From an uncultured Methanosarcinales archaeon (GTDB lineage Archaea > Halobacteriota > Methanosarcinia > Methanotrichales > Methanotrichaceae): a stretch of 5,674 nt of DNA. The notes under the pieces were generated by a model. That model saw only the letters and a list, made by a program, of their open reading frames with translations, ran no database searches and had not been told where the DNA came from. Position numbers and translations under genes: made by a program. Each line of letters begins with the position of its first letter. The first letter of the stretch is position 1. The DNA lies in contig CALMJN010000191.1 of assembly GCA_937864385.1 (NCBI GenBank), positions 1 through 5,674 of the forward strand, written 5' to 3'. This document shows, piece after piece, positions 1 through 5,066 of this stretch.

Positions 1-796
1 CCGCCTTCTCTACCGCCGGGGCGACCCCCTCTCCGAAGTACTCCCTGGGAATTCCTATCTTCATCCCTGCCACGCCCTCATCCAGCCCCTCCAGATAGCT
101 CTGGGCTGGCCTGGGGGCGGAGGTGGAATCCCTTTTATCATGACCGGATATGACCTCTAAGAGCAGAGCGGTGTCCTGCACCGTATGGGTCAGTGGCCCT
201 ATCTGCTCCAGAGAGTTGGCATAGGCCACCAGGCCGTAGCGGGAGACCAGGCCGTAGGTAGGTTTGAGCCCCACTATGCCGCAGAAGGAGGCCGGGCAGC
301 GCACCGATCCACCGGTGTCCGAGCCGAGAGAGCATGGCGCTTCGCCGCCGGCAACAACGGCAGCGCTTCCCCCGCTGGAGCCGCCGGGCACAGCATCGAT
401 GTCCCAGGGATTCCTGGTCGGCCCAAAGCAGCTGGTCTCGGTGGATGTGCCCATGGCAAACTCATCCATATTGGTCTTGCCCATGATGATAGCCCCTTCC
501 GCTTTCAGCCGTTCGATGACATGGGCATCGTAGGGGGGAATATAGCCGCGCAGGATATTGGAGCTGCAGTTGGTCTCAATGCCTCTGGTAGAGATGCATT
601 CCTTGATGGCTATGGGCAGGCCGGAGAGAAGGCCCTGGCCGGGACTCTTGTCGAACTGTCTGGCCTCTTCCAGTGCACTCTCTCTGGCCAGGGTGGTAAA
701 GCCGTTTAGCCGACTTTTCTCGATTTTCTCATACAGCCGGCAGAGGTATTCCTCTGCCGAGCCATCCCGCAGCCGCTCTATCAAGTCTTTGAGCAT
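1..796 (-). CDS. gatA: Glutamyl/aspartyl-tRNA amidotransferase subunit A, 3' end missing (partial)
   Basis: GatA is the amidase subunit of GatCAB. It hydrolyses glutamine and passes the ammonia to the GatB active site, which converts misacylated Glu-tRNA(Gln) or Asp-tRNA(Asn) to the amidated form in the cytoplasm. About 265 residues are present, roughly 55% of the usual 470-480, and the C-terminal part lies beyond position 1. The amidase signature is intact: Lys65 in IAIKE, the glycine/serine motif GGSSGGSAA with cis-Ser140, and nucleophile Ser164 in SDTGGSVR. The 75- and 24-residue spacings match those I recall for the Lys-cisSer-Ser triad of characterised GatA. The ATG at 796-794 lies 2 nt after the gatC stop (TGACCATG), so translation is probably coupled. 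Residues after Lys65 are Glu-Cys where Asp-Asn is common. The sequence resembles Methanosarcina GatA as I remember it. The function is sure; only the extent is incomplete. Confidence 0.96.
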   Translation of the reverse strand, partial: MLKDLIERLRDGSAEEYLCRLYEKIEKSRLNGFTTLARESALEEARQFDKSPGQGLLSGLPIAIKECISTRGIETNCSSNILRGYIPPYDAHVIERLKAEGAIIMGKTNMDEFAMGTSTETSCFGPTRNPWDIDAVPGGSSGGSAAVVAGGEAPCSLGSDTGGSVRCPASFCGIVGLKPTYGLVSRYGLVAYANSLEQIGPLTHTVQDTALLLEVISGHDKRDSTSAPRPAQSYLEGLDEGVAGMKIGIPREYFGEGVAPAVEKA

Positions 797-798
797 GG

Positions 799-1080
799 TC
801 ACACGATCCTGGGGCTCTTGAAGTAGCCATTTTCCCGGCGAGGGGCATTCTTTAGAGCCTGCTCTATGGAGAGAGACGGAGATGCTGCGTCATCTCTGAA
901 GATATTGGCCAGATCCACCACCCGGTAGGTTGTCTCCACGCCCTCGGTATCCACCTCATCCAGCTGATGGAAGTATTCTAAAATGGAGTTAAAATGCTCC
1001 ACCAGCTCGTCCTTTTCCCTGTCATCGATCTCAATGCTGGCAAGCCAGCCGATGTGCTCAACATCTTCCCTGGTGATCAT
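799..1080 (-). CDS. gatC: Glutamyl/aspartyl-tRNA amidotransferase subunit C
   Basis: GatC is the small subunit that wraps around GatA and GatB and stabilises the amidotransferase complex; it has no catalytic site of its own. The 93-residue product has the family hallmarks: an N-terminal helix with [12 protein letters not shown], a second helix around [17 protein letters not shown] (residues about 33-49), and a C-terminal segment with [12 protein letters not shown] followed by [10 protein letters not shown]. The length is normal for the family (about 90-100 residues). The ATG at 1080-1078 is the only start consistent with the family N-terminus; an overlapping ATG 4 nt upstream is out of frame. 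The preceding sequence GTGGGATGAC gives only a weak ribosome-binding site. The gene is first in a gatC-gatA pair, with gatA beginning 2 nt after the stop. A box A at 1196-1205 is the likely promoter. Confidence 0.95.
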   Translation of the reverse strand: MITREDVEHIGWLASIEIDDREKDELVEHFNSILEYFHQLDEVDTEGVETTYRVVDLANIFRDDAASPSLSIEQALKNAPRRENGYFKSPRIV

Positions 1081-1195
1081 GTCATCCCACTCGTTAATTC
1101 CTCAGCATCGGCTCATTCGGGTACATCTTTCCCGACAGCCCGAGCCTTCCAAGCCATCTCTACTCGCAGTCTGCTGCGGGAAGATCACCTTATCT

Positions 1196-1205
1196 GATAT
1201 AAAGG
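1196..1205 (-). promoter_or_regulatory. Probable box A (TATA element) for gatC-gatA
   Basis: On the minus strand this reads CCTTTATATC, close to the methanogen box A consensus TTTATATA. An archaeal start site about 25 nt downstream would fall near 1170-1175, giving a gatC leader of about 90 nt. The element is partly symmetric (GATATAAAGG on the plus strand), so it could also serve the divergent gene, although that would require a leader of over 200 nt. Confidence 0.45.
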
Positions 1206-1370
1206 CTCTTTTATGGCTTTTTCATAAGCAGATCATATCCGGCGCAGCCATTTTAGCCGGAGGCGTCTTCTAAGAGGGCTCGTCCCTGCATCTTTCTTCC
1301 ATCCCTTTCCTGGAGCCGACAGAGGAATGGGGCAATGGAAATGCGGGGCCGGACGCCAAAAGACTTAAGA

Positions 1371-1386
1371 ATTCTCATGAGAGAAT
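1371..1386. repeat. Small inverted repeat upstream of the FAD oxidoreductase gene
   Basis: ATTCTC (1371-1376) and GAGAAT (1381-1386) are complementary arms around ATGA, and the central 10 bp TCTCATGAGA (1373-1382) are a perfect palindrome. The site lies 66 nt before the chosen start. It could be an operator or chance; the sequence does not decide. Confidence 0.3.
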
Positions 1387-1441
1387 ACGCCGGAACATCC
1401 GGGAGGGCAATGATGATTGCCGAATACCGGATTAGTTTGAC

Positions 1442-1447
1442 AAGGTG
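1442..1447 (+). promoter_or_regulatory. Ribosome-binding site that decides the start of the FAD oxidoreductase
   Basis: AAGGTG lies 4 nt before the ATG at 1452 and matches the core of the archaeal Shine-Dalgarno sequence (GGAGGTGA). It supports 1452 over the in-frame ATGs at 1335, 1377 and 1410. The ATG at 1410 also has a GGAGG-like stretch before it, but only 1452 places the dinucleotide-binding motif at the expected distance from the N-terminus. Confidence 0.6.
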
Positions 1448-1451
1448 TGTC

Positions 1452-2774
1452 ATGAGAGAGATAGATGCCATTGTAATTGGCTCAGGAATCAGCGGCCTGC
1501 TGTCCGCCCTGGCTTTATCCCGGGAGGGCAAAAAGGTGGTCATCCTGGAGAGGGAGAGCTACATAGGCGGAGTCTGCCGATCCTATGACGTAAACGGCTA
1601 CCGGGTAGACACTGGACCGCATGCCATCACCAGGCTGGAAAACGGGCCGCTCAAACAATTAATGGATAAGTATTTTGACATAGCTCCGCAATTTATTCCA
1701 TTTGGAAAATACTATGTCCGCATAGGTGGCGAGGTCAAGCCCTTCCCCTGGAGCATCAATGCCTGGCTGACCTTCGGATTGATCCCCAAGAAAGATCGGC
1801 TTCTCTTGGTGAAAGCCCTTTTCAATACCCTTTATCTGGCAAAATCGGGCAAAGACATCTCCAAAATCACCCTATCCGAGGTCCTGCCGGATAGGATCTC
1901 CCTGACCACCAGGAGATTTTTGGATTGGCTGTGCTACTTTTTAGTAGGCGCATCCATCGAGAATGCTCCCATCTCCCGATTCGTTGACAATAAAACCCAT
2001 CATCCCCGCTCCATTCCCTCCGTGGGGAAGATCTATGACCTGTTTATAACTGAGGGGGCCACAGACCAGGGCTATCCCAAGGGAGGCCTTCAGGCCATAG
2101 TTGACGCCATACTGGCCTCATTCCCCAGTGAATCGGTGGAGATCAGAACTGATGAAAAGGTGGAGAAGATCGAATGCGGAGAAAGCGTTTCTGGGGTGAT
2201 AACCTCGGAGAACAGCTATGACTGCCGGGCAGTGGTCTACTCCGGATTTTCTTCCGATCTGCCCCGTCTCATCCCCGATCTGCCTTCATCCTATACCAGA
2301 AACCTGGCCACCATAAAAAGGGTCAACTCCATGACCGTCTGGCTCGGCCTTACCAAGAAGATCTTCACCAATCAAGGGGCTGAGATGTGGGTTGACGCCG
2401 ATCCTTATGCCTGGATGGTGCCCACCAGCAACTACGATCCTGACCTGGCACCGAAAGGAAATCAACTGGTCGGCTTTGCCTTCACCCCCCTTCCGGAAAA
2501 CTACAGCTCCTCCGCCATAAAGAAGAAGGCCTTGGGGACGATCGTGGACAATATTCCCGAGATCGAAAAGCACATCGATATGATCCATTATCAGGAACTC
2601 ATCCCGGAGAAGGCCTCCTGGGGCATAAACTACGGCTTTGGCGATGTGAGAACGCCCGTTGAAAATCTTTACTGCGTGGGGACGGACACGACCAAGAGGA
2701 GCGCCGGGGTCAACCGGGCGGCATATTCGGTGTTGAACCTTCTGGATGTAATGAAGTCGGACGGATATTTGTAA
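1452..2774 (+). CDS. FAD-dependent oxidoreductase, phytoene dehydrogenase-related (COG1233)
   Basis: The product is a 440-residue flavoprotein of the CrtI/amine-oxidase-like superfamily. Members desaturate, isomerise or reduce carotenoids, other isoprenoids or retinoid-like lipids; the substrate here is unknown. Visible features are an N-terminal Rossmann FAD motif (AIVIGSGISGLLSALAL, glycines 10, 12 and 15), the ribose-binding acidic residue Glu33 followed by YIGG, and the second conserved block YRVDTGPHAIT (about residues 50-60). The C-terminal FAD-contacting block NLYCVGTDTTKRSAGVNRAA lies at about 405-425. The length is a little short of bacterial CrtI (about 490) but usual for archaeal COG1233 proteins. 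No signal peptide or clear membrane span is seen, so it is probably cytoplasmic or membrane-associated through its substrate. It runs divergently from gatC and is followed by a 680-nt gap, so it is likely a single-gene unit. No carotenoid or other isoprenoid gene is in view to fix the pathway. The family is sure; the precise reaction is not. Confidence 0.88.
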   Translation: MREIDAIVIGSGISGLLSALALSREGKKVVILERESYIGGVCRSYDVNGYRVDTGPHAITRLENGPLKQLMDKYFDIAPQFIPFGKYYVRIGGEVKPFPWSINAWLTFGLIPKKDRLLLVKALFNTLYLAKSGKDISKITLSEVLPDRISLTTRRFLDWLCYFLVGASIENAPISRFVDNKTHHPRSIPSVGKIYDLFITEGATDQGYPKGGLQAIVDAILASFPSESVEIRTDEKVEKIECGESVSGVITSENSYDCRAVVYSGFSSDLPRLIPDLPSSYTRNLATIKRVNSMTVWLGLTKKIFTNQGAEMWVDADPYAWMVPTSNYDPDLAPKGNQLVGFAFTPLPENYSSSAIKKKALGTIVDNIPEIEKHIDMIHYQELIPEKASWGINYGFGDVRTPVENLYCVGTDTTKRSAGVNRAAYSVLNLLDVMKSDGYL

Positions 2775-2790
2775 GGGCGGGTTAGCCCTT
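2773..2790 (+). terminator. Possible terminator hairpin after the FAD oxidoreductase gene
   Basis: AAGGGC (2773-2778) and GCCCTT (2785-2790) form a 6-bp stem with a 6-nt loop that begins inside the stop codon. No T-tract follows directly, so the terminator role is weak; it may instead protect the mRNA 3' end. Confidence 0.3.
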
Positions 2791-2854
2791 CAGTTCTCTG
2801 GATGAAGCTAAACCGATTCTGTAGATGTGATTGTTCTCAAAAGAGATCTCCTTG

Positions 2855-2876
2855 GTTCAGCCATAGTTCAGCCATA
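2855..2876 (+). repeat. 11-bp perfect tandem repeat, two copies
   Basis: GTTCAGCCATA occurs twice with no spacer (2855-2865 and 2866-2876), followed by G. It lies in non-coding sequence about 80 nt after the oxidoreductase stop. A replication-slippage duplication is the simplest reading; a two-site protein-binding element with one-turn spacing is possible. Confidence 0.7.
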
Positions 2877-2915
2877 GCATTGACCAAAGAGCCTGTGGAA
2901 TGGAATAGGAGGGAG

Positions 2916-3008
2916 GTGAGAGCCGATCTGACCGAATACAGAATGGCAGGAGGGAAGATGGCACTCTATCGACTCTCACCATACCCCTCTAGGCCGGGAA
3001 TGAAATAA
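2916..3008 (+). CDS. Doubtful very short ORF (30 codons) with good ribosome-binding sites
   Basis: A GTG at 2916 is preceded by GGAGG at 2908-2912, and an in-frame ATG at 2958 is preceded by GGAGGG at 2949-2954; both spacings are short (3 nt). The frame ends at TAA 3006-3008 and would give a 30- or 16-residue peptide that is basic and resembles nothing I know. The frame is also open upstream to an ATG at 2802, which has no ribosome-binding site. It may be a genuine tiny gene, a remnant or chance purine-rich sequence. I do not recognise it. Confidence 0.15.
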   Translation: MRADLTEYRMAGGKMALYRLSPYPSRPGMK

Positions 3009-3019
3009 ACAGCTTTTCA

Positions 3020-3066
3020 TTATGTGAGGGCTACATAACCTTGAGGCGAACGCAAAGCAGGTTATG
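3020..3066. repeat. Two overlapping, mutually exclusive inverted repeats
   Basis: The first pair is TTATGT (3020-3025) with ACATAA (3033-3038), with a 7-nt loop. The second is CATAACCT (3034-3041) with AGGTTATG (3059-3066), with a 17-nt loop. The middle arm is shared, so as RNA only one stem can form at a time. As DNA, the three TTATG/CATAA half-sites could be a regulator site. It lies about 150 nt upstream of the box A at 3212, so it is probably outside the ABC transcript. Confidence 0.45.
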
Positions 3067-3211
3067 CCGCATCTATCGATCTAAATTGCGAAAAACGGCA
3101 ATCAATCCATATGAAATGGCATTTGGAACCATTTCCACCATCCCAATCAAAAAAAGAACTTTCCCAGACGAATTAGTGCTTGCGGCTTTTGGCCTTTGGT
3201 TCGGCTCTCTT

Positions 3212-3220
3212 TTTATATAT
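3212..3220 (+). promoter_or_regulatory. Probable box A promoter element of the ABC operon
   Basis: TTTATATAT is a near-perfect archaeal box A. Transcription would be expected to start about 25 nt downstream, near 3240-3248. This leaves a leader of roughly 210 nt before the GTG at 3457, or about 70 nt if translation began at the in-frame ATG at 3313. Confidence 0.55.
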
Positions 3221-3453
3221 CGTTCCATTGCCTCTCAACCAGGATATCGGCAAATGACTTAAATCCCATTGAGAATGCATGAGCAAAGCAAAAGCGTCAC
3301 AAGCCGTGCCTGATGGATCAGATTGCTGACGGCGGAGAGCTAAAGCGCGCCAGGCTGGAGCGGGAGGCAGGCGATAGCCATAGACCATCCGGGCGAGGGC
3401 ACAATAATCACGAAAATAGTCAGGAAAAAGGATCTAAAAACAGAAAACGAGAT

Positions 3454-3460
3454 GAGGTGA
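3454..3460 (+). promoter_or_regulatory. Shine-Dalgarno-like GAGGTGA at the ATPase start
   Basis: GAGGTGA is a strong match to the archaeal anti-Shine-Dalgarno sequence. It contains the GTG at 3457 and lies 14 nt before the next in-frame GTG at 3475, so it makes the true start ambiguous. The in-frame codon at the ideal distance is ATA (3466), which is not a normal start. Confidence 0.4.
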
Positions 3461-4146
3461 AGACCATAACCAGAGTGATAGAGCTGGAGGGCATCCAGAA
3501 AAACTATCGCATAGGGGAGAGCGAATTTGCTGTTCTTAAGGGGATAGACCTGGATATAGAGGCAGGGGAGTTCATAGCTCTTATGGGACCCTCCGGCAGC
3601 GGCAAATCCACCCTCATGAACATCGTGGGATGTCTGGACCGGCCCTCCGGCGGGCGATTCATCCTTTTGGGACAGGACATCAGCCAGACCTCGGATGAGG
3701 AGCTGGCTCGGATCAGAAGAGAGGAGCTGGGATTTATCTTCCAGACCTTCAATCTCATCGGACGCATCAGCGTTCTGAAGAATGTAGAGGTGCCCATGAT
3801 GCTCAGCGGCGTGGCCCGCGAGAGGCGACGGTCCCGGGCGCTTGAACTGCTGGAGTCTGTAGGAATCTCCCATCGCTCCGATTTCAGCCCCAGCAATATC
3901 TCCGGCGGAGAGCGGCAGAGGGTGGCCATTGCCAGGGCTCTGGCCAATGATCCCAAGATCATAATCGCCGACGAGCCCACCGGCAATCTGGACCTCAAGA
4001 ACAGCGAGGAGGTCATGAAGATCCTGAGCAGCTTGAACCGGGACGGCAGAACCATCATCATGGTCACCCATAATCCGGAGATAACGACAAATTGCAGTCG
4101 GGTCATACGTCTGCGAGACGGACGAATCATGGAGAGCGCATCATGA
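3457..4146 (+). CDS. ABC transporter ATP-binding protein, MacB/LolD type
   Basis: This 229-residue ATPase would power the permease encoded two genes downstream, as a dimer on the cytoplasmic face of the membrane. With the GTG at 3457 as residue 1, all ABC motifs are present: A-loop Tyr17, Walker A GPSGSGKST (44-52), Q-loop Gln96 in FIFQTFN, signature ISGGERQ (148-154, Gly-Gly intact), Walker B IIIADE (168-173) with catalytic Glu173, D-loop NLD, and switch His205 in VTHN. The pattern FQTFNLI and ADEPTGNLD is typical of the MacB/LolD/FtsE branch that pairs with FtsX-like permeases, which commonly act on substrates in or outside the membrane rather than as classical importers. The start is uncertain: the frame is open to ATG 3313, but the added 48 residues are very polar and unlike the family; GTG 3475 follows GAGGTGA (3454-3460) by 14 nt. 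The stop overlaps the next start (ATGA, 4143-4146). Confidence 0.93.
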   Translation: MKTITRVIELEGIQKNYRIGESEFAVLKGIDLDIEAGEFIALMGPSGSGKSTLMNIVGCLDRPSGGRFILLGQDISQTSDEELARIRREELGFIFQTFNLIGRISVLKNVEVPMMLSGVARERRRSRALELLESVGISHRSDFSPSNISGGERQRVAIARALANDPKIIIADEPTGNLDLKNSEEVMKILSSLNRDGRTIIMVTHNPEITTNCSRVIRLRDGRIMESAS

Positions 4147-5054
4147 AAAAGGCAGCTATAATTCTTATATTGGCCCTGCTGGCGGCAGGACTGGTATCAT
4201 CATATGAGTACCGCATGCCAGTGAACATAGAGGCCAGGACTAATCCGGCGGTGCTTTTGCCGGGAGACGAGGCCACCCTGGCTATTGACCTCGCCAACGG
4301 GGCCGCCTCCTATGGGACCGGCAGGGACGCCGGGGCGGGAAGCTCTTCCTATGGCACCCTTCTCTCCACGCCGCTCAATAAGACCGTTTTAATGAGCACA
4401 GATGACCTGAAGGTGTTGACCGAGGACAGCAGCGACCTGGGAATGATAGGACCTAATGACAAGATCACAGTTTACTACAAGGTCCGCGCTTCGGATAACA
4501 TCAGCAGTGGAACTCATCTACTTGACTTCAGTGTCAGCGGCGGATATGACATGATCACCATCAAACGCAATATCCTGATCAAGGTGGATGATGCCGCAGT
4601 GAGCCTGGCCCGGGCGGAGACGGATGCCTCAACCTTCAATCTTAATGTGGCCAATCCCAGAGAGAATACCCTCAATGCGGTCACCATTGTTCCCTCCGCG
4701 GATGGGGTGATCTTCTCGCCGGATGAGTATTACATAGGAACCATGGATCCGGACGAGGTCTTCACCATCTCCTTTGGCATAGTCCCGGCGGACGATAAGG
4801 ATGGGCTCAAGGATCCGGTCAACCTCAGCTTCGTGGCCAAGTTCAAGAACGGCGACAACTGGCATACCTCACAGCCTTACTTCACCATGTACGTTCCGCC
4901 CAGGCCGGAGGGTTCTCAGAGCAGCTATCTTCTGCCCATCCTGGCAGTGGCGGCTGTCGCCCTCGCAGCAGCCGGATATCTCTACCGCAGGAGAAAGATG
5001 AACGGCAAGAATGGCGGCATGAGCCAGTCCAAGAAAGAGAACCGGGCGCTTTAG
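4143..5054 (+). CDS. Secreted, C-terminally membrane-anchored COG1361 (S-layer-related) protein
   Basis: The product has 303 residues. The ATG at 4143 overlaps the ATPase stop and has GGAG at 4131-4134. The N-terminus is a clear signal peptide (MKK, then a hydrophobic run to about residue 19, with likely cleavage near Ser-Tyr). The bulk is two beta-sandwich-like domains, roughly 22-145 and 150-255; the first begins with the COG1361-type pattern TNPAVLLPGDEATLAIDLAN. A transmembrane helix at about 263-281 is followed by a basic cytoplasmic tail (RRRK and on), so the domains sit outside the cell. Three N-x-S/T sequons (NKT, NIS, NLS) could be N-glycosylated in an archaeon. Its place between the ATPase and permease genes implies a role as an extracytoplasmic partner, perhaps comparable in position to the MacA adaptor, to which I see no sequence likeness. 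There are no cysteines and no enzyme motif. Domain type and topology are well supported; function is inferred from context. Confidence 0.85.
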   Translation: MKKAAIILILALLAAGLVSSYEYRMPVNIEARTNPAVLLPGDEATLAIDLANGAASYGTGRDAGAGSSSYGTLLSTPLNKTVLMSTDDLKVLTEDSSDLGMIGPNDKITVYYKVRASDNISSGTHLLDFSVSGGYDMITIKRNILIKVDDAAVSLARAETDASTFNLNVANPRENTLNAVTIVPSADGVIFSPDEYYIGTMDPDEVFTISFGIVPADDKDGLKDPVNLSFVAKFKNGDNWHTSQPYFTMYVPPRPEGSQSSYLLPILAVAAVALAAAGYLYRRRKMNGKNGGMSQSKKENRAL

Positions 5055-5066
5055 GGACGGTGGCAG

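Larger units (their letters stand above)
1081..1451. other. Divergent intergenic region between gatC and the FAD oxidoreductase gene
   Basis: I see no convincing gene here. It holds the box A at 1196-1205, a second A/T-rich patch around 1207-1225, and a small TCGGG/CCCGA inverted repeat (1117-1121 and 1131-1135) in the putative gatC leader. An inverted repeat with arms ATTCTC and GAGAAT lies at 1371-1386. The reading frame of the downstream gene is open back to an ATG at 1335, but the extra 39 codons (rich in Arg and Met) do not resemble the flavoprotein N-terminus and are taken as untranslated. No tRNA or other RNA gene was recognised. Confidence 0.6.
2791..3456. other. Long intergenic region without a convincing gene
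   Basis: About 670 nt separate the oxidoreductase gene from the ABC operon. Open frames on either strand are short, lack family-like composition and are not supported as genes. The stretch holds an 11-bp tandem repeat (2855-2876), a very short ORF with two good ribosome-binding sites (2908-3008), a pair of overlapping inverted repeats (3020-3066) and a strong box A (3212-3220). From 3344 to 3460 an open frame without a start codon leads into the ATPase gene. Visually, parts near 3050-3260 look richer in A/T than the flanking genes. No tRNA-like T-arm or other known RNA was recognised. It may include decayed coding sequence. Confidence 0.6.

Noticed and set aside
185..709. Plus-strand open frame of 174 codons
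   Set aside because: It is antisense to gatA, whose conserved amidase motifs are clear on the minus strand, and its product looks random.
1335..1451. N-terminal extension of the FAD oxidoreductase from the ATG at 1335
   Set aside because: The 39 extra residues precede a normal flavoprotein N-terminus, and the start at 1452 has AAGGTG at a workable distance.
3041..3262. Plus-strand frame of 73 codons with a TTG start in the intergenic gap
   Set aside because: No ribosome-binding site and no family-like pattern; it runs through the box A at 3212-3220.
3313..3456. N-terminal extension of the ABC ATPase from the ATG at 3313
   Set aside because: The 48 extra residues are highly polar, lack a ribosome-binding site, and do not match the family, whose members begin about 10-20 residues before the A-loop Tyr.
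2775..3456. Possible tRNA, small RNA gene or CRISPR array in the long gap
   Set aside because: No T-arm, cloverleaf, box C/D pair or spaced repeats were found; the only direct repeat has two abutting copies.
3340..4130. Long minus-strand open frames (243 and 208 codons) opposite the ABC ATPase gene
   Set aside because: They lie entirely antisense to a gene with all ABC motifs, and their products resemble no family; they are shadows of G/C-biased codons.
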